A program made the position numbers and the translations under genes. Below are positions 23,716 to 31,975 of a stretch of 42,161 bases of DNA, piece after piece. Below the pieces are notes generated by a model. It worked only from the letters and a program-made list of their open reading frames with translations. It was not told the DNA's origin and searched no databases. Numbering within the stretch: position 1 is the stretch's first letter; every line of letters begins with the position of its first letter. Source of the stretch: a virus; IMG/VR virus record IMGVR_UViG_3300030430_003832, positions 1 through 42,161 of that record. One strand, given 5' to 3'.

Positions 23716-26181
23716 ATGCAACGATTAGTAGAGAATTGGAGAAAATATCTTCACGAAATTTCAGATGAGGAGAGATCACATCTAGATGATGCTATGGATG
23801 TACCGGTTGAAGATTATTTATTTGGTCACATCTTTGGAGAGGAGAGCTATAGACTTATTTCGCCAATAAGCGTAACCGTAGAGGCTGATGGTGAGATGGG
23901 CGAAATAACAAAGATGTTGTTTAAACAAGGCTGGTCTATTGCTTGGGAAGAAAAAGGCTTTACCTGCTCCAAACTCATAACAAAAACTTGGATTGGTAAA
24001 GATGGGAAAGAAAATTCTCGTGAAGTTATAGAAAGAATGAAATTAACAACGGTCATTTTAAAAATGATAAACGCTATTGACCCTGCAAAGTTCAGTAAAA
24101 TATATGATAAAATAGAAAACGAACAAAACAAAACTGAAAAGAGAAAACTGATTTTAAAATTTAATGAAGTTTATAAAAAATGGTTTGGTGATATTTTACT
24201 AATGATGCGTATAGATATGGATTATCCTTTTCAAGATGTTATAAAAGATCCATTTCGAGTGGCAAGGCATTTTATGGCAGTTGCACAAATGTTTAAAACT
24301 AATAGACAAAGCATGATACAGTCGCGTAAAAAATTACAGGGATTTATTGATTGGCTTGAAGTAAATACAGCAGACATTATGGCTAACCTACAATCTTATA
24401 GAACTAAAAAGTATCACATGATTTTATCTAGACATCCAGTCGATGTATTTCGCATGTCAGATCACGAAAAGATTCAATCGTGCCACGCACCGCCCTCTTC
24501 GGAATACAAAGGTGGCATGCGACAATACGATGAGTATAACATTTGTGCCCTAGCAGAAGCACATGCTAACGGTATGATTGCATATCTTGTTTTGGAGGAT
24601 GAGTTCAAGCGTGCTGGTATTGAACCCACACAGGAAGAGATGGATAAATTAGAAGACAAAGAGATATTCGCAGATCCACAAAGAGGAGTTGAAGGTCTAA
24701 ATCCAGTTTCTAGAACTAGGGTTAAAAATATGTCGTACAGAAACGAAGATGTTTTGTTAAACTTTGCCGTTCCACATGCAAAAGTCTACGGGGACAAAGT
24801 CCCCGGCTTTATTGACCACTTATACTCTGTTATATCCCCAGCACAAGAAGAAGATGCAAAAAGACTCCTAGAGCTCGAAGGCGATGTTTTAGATTATGAT
24901 AAGTTTACAAAATATGGTGGAACCTACGAGGATTCAGGTTATGAAGCGGACATGAACATACTCGCATTTATCAATGGATTCTCAGACAAAAATATAACAG
25001 GAACTGGTTTTGTAAATCATGACGACGATATACAGCAAGCACTTAAGGACTCATTTGGAGATCCAAAAGATGCCATGAGGTTGAGACTAGATGAGATAGA
25101 AGAAGAGTATAATATGACTGATGTCACCCTTCCTCTTAAAATAATTCCTGATTTTTTCATAGACGATCTTGGTGATCACAACTATGAGATCACTATGAGA
25201 ATAAGAATGTTTTGTTATGTAAATATAAACAAAAAACCCGGCCTGACTGATGGAGAGTTGGACTTTCATATTGAAGATGCATTTTACGAACTCGCCGAGA
25301 TATATGAGATACCACGTCCAAACAATCTTGGCTGCATGCAGCAGGATAGATTTCCCGGATATAACTACGAGATTTATTTAGAGTGGGACCTTCACCATGG
25401 TGCTCTTAAGCTTATGGGCATGAGAGGAAGCTTGGATATTGATGAACTCGAACACATGCTTGATACCGCTTACTACCATGGCTACCCTGCTCCAAATTTG
25501 GTGAACAAGTTCTCCCCATCTGATAAGATTGAAGATTCAATACCTGCTTATGTTGAAAAGTTCTTAGAGAAAAATAACTATTCTGTTAGCACCAATTATG
25601 CAATCGACGAGTTTCACGCGTACATTGAAGATAATCGAGATGTAATGTGGGAAAGCGAAGTGAAAGATTACGACGATGACCGGTTCTTTGGAGAGATCCC
25701 GTTTGCACTAAGTGTTGTATCCGATGGTTTTATTGATATGTATCCATATAGTGGGTTTATGAAAGACGCAGGGTATGAGAATATGGAACAGGAGATACAA
25801 TTCAACCCAACCCTTGCCGACTTGGCTATGAGAGTCTTAAAGTTTGAAATACAGGATCATTACAGACCACTTCAAGTTACCGTTGCTTTTGAAAGTGTGC
25901 TTAGCGCAGAAGACTTGAAAGAAGACGAAGGCGTGCCAGTTACAATATCATTCAACATTGACTCAGATGCTTCCGAGCGAGAGCTAGAAAAACTCCTAAG
26001 TATCAAGGACGATGATTACACTGAGGTGGTAGAAGCAATAAATGAAAAAGCAGTAGCAAGAATGAAACAAATGAAAGAGAAATATCAAAAAACTAAAGAA
26101 AAAGAAATAGAAAGACAGAGACAACAACAAATCAAAGAGATGAAGAAGAACAACAAGATCAAAGTAAGGTTCAGGAGATAA
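23716..26181 (+). CDS. Large tagged protein of unknown function, Cys/His motif
   Basis: This 821-residue protein separates the gp13- and gp14-like neck genes. The N-terminus MQRLVENWRKYLHEISDEE is a second type of short helical tag with a candidate prohead-protease site L-H-E. After a charged helical region (about 90-230) comes the most distinctive part, residues 235-292: ILSRHPVDVFRMSDHEKIQS, Cys256-His257, then Cys277 and AEAHANGMIAYLVLE. The invariant-looking His, Asp, Cys and Glu suggest an enzyme site, but no known fold is identified. The C-terminal half is acidic with repeated aromatic beta/alpha segments. The last ~45 residues are a basic coiled coil. It may be packaged in the head, as T4 Alt is; this is inference. 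Confidence 0.85.
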   Translation: MQRLVENWRKYLHEISDEERSHLDDAMDVPVEDYLFGHIFGEESYRLISPISVTVEADGEMGEITKMLFKQGWSIAWEEKGFTCSKLITKTWIGKDGKENSREVIERMKLTTVILKMINAIDPAKFSKIYDKIENEQNKTEKRKLILKFNEVYKKWFGDILLMMRIDMDYPFQDVIKDPFRVARHFMAVAQMFKTNRQSMIQSRKKLQGFIDWLEVNTADIMANLQSYRTKKYHMILSRHPVDVFRMSDHEKIQSCHAPPSSEYKGGMRQYDEYNICALAEAHANGMIAYLVLEDEFKRAGIEPTQEEMDKLEDKEIFADPQRGVEGLNPVSRTRVKNMSYRNEDVLLNFAVPHAKVYGDKVPGFIDHLYSVISPAQEEDAKRLLELEGDVLDYDKFTKYGGTYEDSGYEADMNILAFINGFSDKNITGTGFVNHDDDIQQALKDSFGDPKDAMRLRLDEIEEEYNMTDVTLPLKIIPDFFIDDLGDHNYEITMRIRMFCYVNINKKPGLTDGELDFHIEDAFYELAEIYEIPRPNNLGCMQQDRFPGYNYEIYLEWDLHHGALKLMGMRGSLDIDELEHMLDTAYYHGYPAPNLVNKFSPSDKIEDSIPAYVEKFLEKNNYSVSTNYAIDEFHAYIEDNRDVMWESEVKDYDDDRFFGEIPFALSVVSDGFIDMYPYSGFMKDAGYENMEQEIQFNPTLADLAMRVLKFEIQDHYRPLQVTVAFESVLSAEDLKEDEGVPVTISFNIDSDASERELEKLLSIKDDDYTEVVEAINEKAVARMKQMKEKYQKTKEKEIERQRQQQIKEMKKNNKIKVRFRR

Positions 26182-26184
26182 CGC

Positions 26185-26676
26185 ATGGCTGGTAATAAGT
26201 GGAAAAAATCTGATTCCCCTCCGCCACCAATGTTTTTTGGTGAAAAGGAAAAGGATCTTGTCAAACAAGTTAACGACGAAGTTATTGAGCGTGTCGTTGG
26301 GCAGCAGCTGTTGTACTTTCCTATTGACATTGATCACACCAACTTTCACCCTCTGTATGGTGAGGCCATAGAGAAAACGTTTCTACCACCAGTAAGAGTG
26401 TTTGCTAGGGTTGAGTATCAAGGTGTTGAGACTGCTATGCTGGAGAATATGGCGCTAGATAAAAAGACCGGACTCAAGGTCATGTTTCACAAGCGAAGAC
26501 TGACAGAGGATCAAAATCTCTTTGTTAGAGAAGGAGACTTTGTAAAGTACGGAAAAATATTCTATGAAATAGTTACTTTAAACGAACCCAAGCATCTTTT
26601 TGGACAAGCCGACGTTCAGTTTGAAATTCAGGCTACCTGTATAAGAGCAAGAGATGGAGTCTTTAATGCCGAGTGA
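26185..26676 (+). CDS. 14: Neck protein (gp14-like)
   Basis: This 163-residue protein is about a third shorter than T4 gp14 (256). A polar Pro-rich start (SDSPPPPMFFGEKE) leads to a helix, then GQQLLYFPIDIDHTNFHPLY, GEAIEKTF and PPVRVFARVEYQG. The G-x-x-x-x-YFP ... YGE order resembles the gp14 neck-adaptor pattern. A beta-rich C-terminal half follows with EGDFVKYGKIFYEIVTLNEP. The position after gp13 and before a gp15-like gene and the sheath is as in T4. CAGGAGATAACGC is the ribosome site. The assignment is by pattern and order and could instead be another head-tail adaptor. Confidence 0.65.
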   Translation: MAGNKWKKSDSPPPPMFFGEKEKDLVKQVNDEVIERVVGQQLLYFPIDIDHTNFHPLYGEAIEKTFLPPVRVFARVEYQGVETAMLENMALDKKTGLKVMFHKRRLTEDQNLFVREGDFVKYGKIFYEIVTLNEPKHLFGQADVQFEIQATCIRARDGVFNAE

Positions 26677-27508
26677 CACAAAAGAAATAACATATCAACC
26701 ATCGACTTTGGAAACTATTGATACAGGAATATATGAATGGGTTGACAAAGTGTTGGATCTTCATACCAAAACTAATAAGGGAATATATAAAGTTCCAGTG
26801 TTGTGGCTTGGTTCCGAGAGGGTATTCCAAGTTAAAAACGATCAAAGAATAAGGGATAAAGTTGGCAAGCTCATTCTTCCTCTCACCACAATCAACAGAA
26901 CAACGGTGACAAAAGACCCTGCTTTCAAAGGCGCTCTCCAAGCCAATCTTGTAGAAACAAATGATTACAGGGGCGGTGCAATTGGTGCGGCAAAGAGGAT
27001 CAATCAAGAAAAAACTAGTAATTTTCAAAGCACAATACAAAATAAGATTACTAAAGGTAATCAACAAACCGGCAAAAACCCTGACAATAGCGAGATCGTT
27101 TATGATACATTTGAGATTCCGGTGCCGGTGTATGTGGCTATTACATACTCAGTTACATTGAGAACCGAGTACCAGCAGCAAATGAATGATCTTATGTCAC
27201 CCTTTATTACAAAGACAGATCAAATCAATTCTTTTGTGTTTACACAAGATGGTCACAAATATGAAGGTTTCATTCAGCAAGATTACAGTATGAATAACAA
27301 CACAACAAATATCGGTGAAGAAGAGAGAATGTTTGAAACAAAAATTGACATAAAAGTTCAAGGCTACCTAATGGGCGAAGGCTACAACAGAGACAAACCA
27401 AACTTTTCTAGGCGAGAAAACAGAGCTAAACTTCGCTTTACTGGAGAAAGAGTCATGGTTGGAGATAAAATCCCATGGAAGACCAAAGACAATGATTATA
27501 AAGAGTAG
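26666..27508 (+). CDS. 15: Tail completion/terminator-like protein (gp15-like)
   Basis: I chose the ATG at 26666 because GGAG lies 6 nt before it; an ATG at 26654 overlaps that site and has none of its own. The 280-residue product matches T4 gp15 in length (272) and position, between the neck and sheath genes. Features are a beta segment KVPVLWLGSERVFQVKNDQR, then ILPLTTINRTTV, and a domain (about 145-235) with FEIPVPVYVAITYSVTLRTE and MFETKIDIKVQGYLMGEG. In T4 gp15 caps the tube and sheath and joins them to the neck. It overlaps the gp14-like gene by 11 nt. Confidence 0.6.
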   Translation: MPSDTKEITYQPSTLETIDTGIYEWVDKVLDLHTKTNKGIYKVPVLWLGSERVFQVKNDQRIRDKVGKLILPLTTINRTTVTKDPAFKGALQANLVETNDYRGGAIGAAKRINQEKTSNFQSTIQNKITKGNQQTGKNPDNSEIVYDTFEIPVPVYVAITYSVTLRTEYQQQMNDLMSPFITKTDQINSFVFTQDGHKYEGFIQQDYSMNNNTTNIGEEERMFETKIDIKVQGYLMGEGYNRDKPNFSRRENRAKLRFTGERVMVGDKIPWKTKDNDYKE

Positions 27509-27528
27509 TGCTTTTAAGCGTTAGAACT

Positions 27529-27536
27529 ACTATTTA
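27529..27536 (+). promoter_or_regulatory. Putative late promoter motif ACTATTTA (tail genes)
   Basis: An exact ACTATTTA 32 nt before the sheath ATG, with 17 identical bases (27529-27545) shared with the scaffold promoter region. It would start the sheath-tube-chaperone transcript. Confidence 0.6.
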
Positions 27537-27567
27537 TTGTGATAAGATTTATTTAAGGAGTGTTTAA

Positions 27568-30500
27568 ATGCCTAGAAAATTTGATTTTGTATCTCCGGGG
27601 ATTCTCCTCAACGAAGTTGACGAGTCAGTATTACCCGCACAGGTAACAGAAGAAGGTCCGTTAATCATCGGACGAAGCCTTAAGGGGCCGGCTGGGAAGC
27701 CTGTTAGAGTTTCAAATCTACAAAACTTTTATGACGTTTTTGGAAAGCCCGTAACGGGAAAAGGTTCATCAAACAGTGATGTCTGGAGAGACGGAAACAC
27801 TGTGGGCCCTACATATGCAGTATTTGCTGCACAGGCGCACCTTGCGTCTAATACCACACCAGTTACATTTGTGCGTCTCTTGGGTCAAGAAGATCCGAAC
27901 AGAACTGCCAATACCGGACAAGCAGGGTGGTACTTAGTTGGAGACGCTAACACAAATGAAGTATATGAAAGCTCAACAGCGTATGGGTTGTTTATTGTTG
28001 CATCTGGATCTCTCGCTACCACGGGACCAACTGGTTCTCTATGTGCTATTTTCTATGCTTCAGGATCTGCAATATGTTTGTCTGGTAATTTAGCAAACGA
28101 TGCAGCAGGAGCCGCAGGAAGTGCAGGAGTTGCCGGTCTGTATCAATCAGTTGGTGCTGGTAAATTTAAGATTCGTATCTCAAGCTCAAGCGGCTTTGAA
28201 GATAAAACCTTTTCTTTTGACCCTGCAAATGCTGATTACATCCGTAACCAATTTAATACAAACCCACAGAAGCTTGAGGCATCAACAAACTTTGGAACAT
28301 CTAACGAAAGTTATTTCTTAGGTGAAACTTTTGAACAAGCATTCAATGACAATGTCGCCTCTGGATCTGCCCAAGGCGATCAGTATGCTTTTATCGTGCC
28401 ACTACAAAAAGGCACTGGTGCTAGCAACAACTTCAGTTATCACTTAGCACCTGCACGTGCTGCAAGATCTGGTTGGTTCATCAATAGAAAACAAGGTGGA
28501 CAACAAGAGCGCTTATTCAGGTTGATAGCGCTGTCTGAGGGTGAAGACGTTAGTGCAAATATTCATCTTGAAGTTTGCGATCTAAGGCTTGGAAACAGAA
28601 TCTCACCAAATTCTACTTTTTCAATCAAAGTAATGAGAGGAGATGTTGTACTCGAACAATTCTCTGGATGTAATTTAGATCCATCTTCTCCAGATTATAT
28701 TGCTAAGAAAATCGGTGACCAGTATCTAGAGTGGGACAACACTAATAAAAAGTATAACGTAAGAGGAAACTATGGAAATGTTTCAGATTACGTATATGTA
28801 GAGGTTGACTCTGCTGTTAGCAACCAGACACTTACCGATAAGCATGCTTTACCAGTAGGGTTCTATGGACCACTTAGACACAAAGGTTTCTCCGTTGCTC
28901 ACGGATCTGCTGGTCCTCAAGTAAAAGGTGATGTTATTAATACTGGAGTAAATGCTGCTATAAACATAACAGGAAATAGCATACCAACTGCTGATGATAC
29001 ACTGACTCTGGTTTTAGACGGCAAAACCCATACAATTACTTTCAAAGGCGATAAAGCTGTTGGAGCCTCAGATACAACTTTTACCAATCTGGCTGCCGAC
29101 GTTGGTATCAGTGGTGCTGGGCAAAATGCAGTTTACGATGCAATCCTAGCACTTGTTAACTCTTTGCAAGAATATAGTGCCCCTGCAACCGGTAACAGCA
29201 GTATGGTTATTACAGCAACCTCGCCCGGAGCACATTTTGGCATCACTGTTGGTGGTCTTGCTCATTCAGGTCACATGACTACAAATAGCACTACAACAGG
29301 AACAGACACTGATGATCAGACGGCGACATTTTACCTCAAGGGTAACGCTGGTATTGCGGCTTCTCAAGCAACTAGTACTAGTTTCCTAGGTGGTATCCCA
29401 AGCCAATACTCTGCTTCATTTGAGTTCCCAACCTTAAAGCTCACATCTTTAAACAGTAATGGTGGAACAAACTATCGTGTCAATTCTGTCTTCGGTGTAA
29501 GGCACACTAAAGGAAATGATAAATTTAGAGATGCGAGTTACAAAGATATCACAAGATACAATCCCGCCCTTCCAGAAAATGATGATGGGATTAGCATAGC
29601 ATCTGCTCAAGAAAGAGCATTTGTATTTACAATGGAAGATCTTGTAGAGTCTGAGGGACTTTACTACTATTCAAGTGGATCTGCGACTTATGAAGGAGCT
29701 CTTAGTACCTTGTTTGACGCAGGCGCTAAGCAATTTGCTGCTCCCATGATTGGTGGATTTGATGGTGTTGATATTAAAAAGACTGCTCCGTTCGCTGCTG
29801 TTCATGTTGGATCTACCGAGCGTGCGTCTTATGTGCGACACACACTTGAGAAAGCACTTGATGCTGTCGCTGATCCAGAAGTATTAGAATACGATCTTCT
29901 AACCATGCCCGGAATGACTCACGAAGGTGTTTCAAACCGATTGATTGAGGTTTGTGAAGTGCGTGGAGATGCTCTGGCAATCGTAGATCTAGAAGGAACT
30001 TACGAACATACATTTGAAAACAACGGATCAGTTCAGAACGGATCGGTGGACACGGTTGTTGCAACTGCTAAGAGTAGATTGCTTAATAGTTCATTTGCCG
30101 CTAGTTACTATCCATCTGTTAAGTTGAGAGACTCAGCTAATGGAAACGGAGACGTTGTAGTTGTTCCTCCATCAGTTGCTGCTGTCGGTGCTATTGCCAA
30201 GTCACAGGGTCTTTCTGAGCCTTGGTTTGCCCCTGCTGGATTTAACCGAGGTGGAATTAATGAACTTGGTGGTTCTCAAGGACCTAGAGTTGTTGGAACT
30301 ACCGAACACCTCACCAAAGCAGAGCGAGATGATCTGTATGAGCAGAACATCAACCCAATCGCAAGATTCCCTGCGTCTGGAGATATTGTTATCTTCGGAC
30401 AAAAGACTCTTCAGCAACTTCCTTCCGCTTTGGATAGAATCAACGTTAGAAGATTGTTGCTCTACTTAAAGAGACGAATTGGAAAAGTAGCAGAGACCAT

Positions 30501-30744
30501 TTTGTTTGATCAGAATGTTAACGCTACTTGGAACAGATTTAAAGCACAAGCAGATAAAATATTATCAGATGTGCAGAGTAGACTTGGAATTACTGAGTAC
30601 AAATTGATACTTGATGAGACCACCACAACTGCTGACTTGGTTGACAGAAACATACTTTATGCAAAAGTATTAATCAAGCCAGCACGAGCAATTGAATTTA
30701 TCGTTGTTGATTTTGTTGTCACCCGCAGCGGAATTGAATTGTAA
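27568..30744 (+). CDS. 18: Contractile tail sheath protein (gp18-like)
   Basis: This contractile outer tail protein has 1058 residues, against 659 in T4 gp18. The N-terminus has the sheath signature PGILLNEVDESVLPAQVTEE, then EGPLIIGRSLKGPAGKP and FYDVFGKPVTG. The C-terminal domain has ALDRINVRRLLLYLKRRIGK, NATWNRFKAQADKIL and a final IKPARAIEFIVVDFVVTRSG, the parts that interlock subunits. The extra ~400 residues are in the middle and include a beta domain at about 451-591 (DTLTLVLDGKTHTITFKGDK onward), probably exposed on the tail surface. TTTAAGGAGTGTTTAA is a strong ribosome site. Confidence 0.95.
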   Translation: MPRKFDFVSPGILLNEVDESVLPAQVTEEGPLIIGRSLKGPAGKPVRVSNLQNFYDVFGKPVTGKGSSNSDVWRDGNTVGPTYAVFAAQAHLASNTTPVTFVRLLGQEDPNRTANTGQAGWYLVGDANTNEVYESSTAYGLFIVASGSLATTGPTGSLCAIFYASGSAICLSGNLANDAAGAAGSAGVAGLYQSVGAGKFKIRISSSSGFEDKTFSFDPANADYIRNQFNTNPQKLEASTNFGTSNESYFLGETFEQAFNDNVASGSAQGDQYAFIVPLQKGTGASNNFSYHLAPARAARSGWFINRKQGGQQERLFRLIALSEGEDVSANIHLEVCDLRLGNRISPNSTFSIKVMRGDVVLEQFSGCNLDPSSPDYIAKKIGDQYLEWDNTNKKYNVRGNYGNVSDYVYVEVDSAVSNQTLTDKHALPVGFYGPLRHKGFSVAHGSAGPQVKGDVINTGVNAAINITGNSIPTADDTLTLVLDGKTHTITFKGDKAVGASDTTFTNLAADVGISGAGQNAVYDAILALVNSLQEYSAPATGNSSMVITATSPGAHFGITVGGLAHSGHMTTNSTTTGTDTDDQTATFYLKGNAGIAASQATSTSFLGGIPSQYSASFEFPTLKLTSLNSNGGTNYRVNSVFGVRHTKGNDKFRDASYKDITRYNPALPENDDGISIASAQERAFVFTMEDLVESEGLYYYSSGSATYEGALSTLFDAGAKQFAAPMIGGFDGVDIKKTAPFAAVHVGSTERASYVRHTLEKALDAVADPEVLEYDLLTMPGMTHEGVSNRLIEVCEVRGDALAIVDLEGTYEHTFENNGSVQNGSVDTVVATAKSRLLNSSFAASYYPSVKLRDSANGNGDVVVVPPSVAAVGAIAKSQGLSEPWFAPAGFNRGGINELGGSQGPRVVGTTEHLTKAERDDLYEQNINPIARFPASGDIVIFGQKTLQQLPSALDRINVRRLLLYLKRRIGKVAETILFDQNVNATWNRFKAQADKILSDVQSRLGITEYKLILDETTTTADLVDRNILYAKVLIKPARAIEFIVVDFVVTRSGIEL

Positions 30745-30745
30745 G

Positions 30746-30753
30746 ACTAGTTA
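30746..30753 (+). promoter_or_regulatory. Possible promoter variant ACTAGTTA before tail tube
   Basis: ACTAGTTA begins 2 nt after the sheath stop and 33 nt before the tube ATG. It fits ACTANTTA and could give extra transcripts of the tube gene, which is needed in high copy. Confidence 0.35.
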
Positions 30754-30778
30754 TTAGGAAACATAGGAGAACATAGTT

Positions 30779-31426
30779 ATGGCAGGATTCTGGACACAGG
30801 CAAATGCAACCCCAAAAAGAAACCATAGATTTTTGGTTGAAATCACCGAACTCGGTAAAGGAGGGGCTGGATCGGGAGGTGGTGCCCAATCAGTTATCTG
30901 GTGGGCAAAAACAGTTTCAACACCATCGTTCGGTATTACGAGCGTTACTCATTCATTTTTAGATAATGAATATTACTTCCCCGGACGTGTACAGTGGAAA
31001 GAAGTCTCCATGCAGTTGGTTGACCCAGTGTCTCCTGATGCTGTGAGCTTGACAAACCAAATGATCAATGATTTTGGATATGTTGTAAAAAATAGACGAA
31101 ATCTTGATACTGCTGGACAGCCAAACCCAGTCATTCCCGGATCACCTGTTACATTTGATCGCAAAAGAACTAAATCTGCTATTGGTGACTTTATCATACA
31201 GATTCTTGATGAAGACGGAAGAACTTTAGAAAAGTGGACTCTTCACAATGCTTTTCCAACTGACATTAAGTTTGGTGACATGGATTACTCTAGTGATGAA
31301 CTTAGAACAATTGACATGACTATTAAATTTGATTGGGCTACTTGTGATGTTATGGGTGATGAATCCAATCCAAAAGAAGAGTATTTCCGTCAAGCTCGAA
31401 TTAATAACACCTTTACTAACAACTAG
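30779..31426 (+). CDS. 19: Tail tube protein (gp19-like), first copy
   Basis: This inner tail tube subunit has 215 residues (T4 gp19 is 163). It shows the marine-phage gp19 pattern: FWTQANATPKRNHRFLVEIT, SVIWWAKTVSTPSFGITSVT, YYFPGRVQWKEVSMQLVDP, and GDFIIQILDEDGRTLEKWTL before FGDMDYSSDELRTIDMTIKF. The core is the beta-barrel of contractile tail tubes. A 30-residue stretch around PNPVIPGSPVTFDRKRTKSA is absent from the second copy. ATAGGAGAACATAGTT is the ribosome site. A paralog follows 6 nt later. Confidence 0.88.
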   Translation: MAGFWTQANATPKRNHRFLVEITELGKGGAGSGGGAQSVIWWAKTVSTPSFGITSVTHSFLDNEYYFPGRVQWKEVSMQLVDPVSPDAVSLTNQMINDFGYVVKNRRNLDTAGQPNPVIPGSPVTFDRKRTKSAIGDFIIQILDEDGRTLEKWTLHNAFPTDIKFGDMDYSSDELRTIDMTIKFDWATCDVMGDESNPKEEYFRQARINNTFTNN

Positions 31427-31432
31427 TGAACC

Positions 31433-31948
31433 ATGGCCTTTTGGACTGAAACTGCTGCTGAACCCGTTCGACAACACAGGTTTTTAATACAGACAGGTGT
31501 TGAAGGCGGGATTTGGTGGTGGACAAAAACTATTGCTAAGCCCACCGCTACTGTGTCCGTGCTTGAAAGTCAATTAGGCAATCACAAGTTTAAGTATCCC
31601 GGTATACTTACTTGGGGATCTATCTCAATTGAGATTGTTGACATTGAAAGCAAAGCAAAAAAGTTGTATGATTATCTTGTAAATGGCGGATACGTGCCAA
31701 GGCCTGAAGTTCCTTATGTCGATGGTATGTCAAAAGTGCTTATTAGAGATAATCTAACAAGCGATGCAAACTTTCAAATACAACAAATCAACGCCGATGG
31801 TGCAATAATCGAACAGTGGACTTTGATAAATCCATTTGTTTCCGAAATTAATTTTGGCAGTTTAGATTACTCCAGTGATGAACTAGTTACTATATCAATG
31901 ACTATAGAAATGGACAGAGTAGACTTTGAGAGCTTTGATCCCGGTTAA
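31433..31948 (+). CDS. Second tail tube paralog (gp19-like)
   Basis: This 171-residue protein is homologous over its whole length to the preceding tube protein: FWTETAAEPVRQHRFLIQTG, IWWWTKTIAKPTATVS, YPGILTWGSISIEIVDIES and LDYSSDELVTISMTIEMDR. It lacks the Gly-rich and Pro-rich inserts of copy one and is close to T4 gp19 in size. The ATG has only a weak ribosome site, so it may be made at a lower level by coupling. It could be a minor tube ring (tip or terminator), an alternative tube subunit or a co-polymer. Confidence 0.85.
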   Translation: MAFWTETAAEPVRQHRFLIQTGVEGGIWWWTKTIAKPTATVSVLESQLGNHKFKYPGILTWGSISIEIVDIESKAKKLYDYLVNGGYVPRPEVPYVDGMSKVLIRDNLTSDANFQIQQINADGAIIEQWTLINPFVSEINFGSLDYSSDELVTISMTIEMDRVDFESFDPG

Positions 31949-31975
31949 GTCGTTGCTTTTATTTAAGAGGTATAA

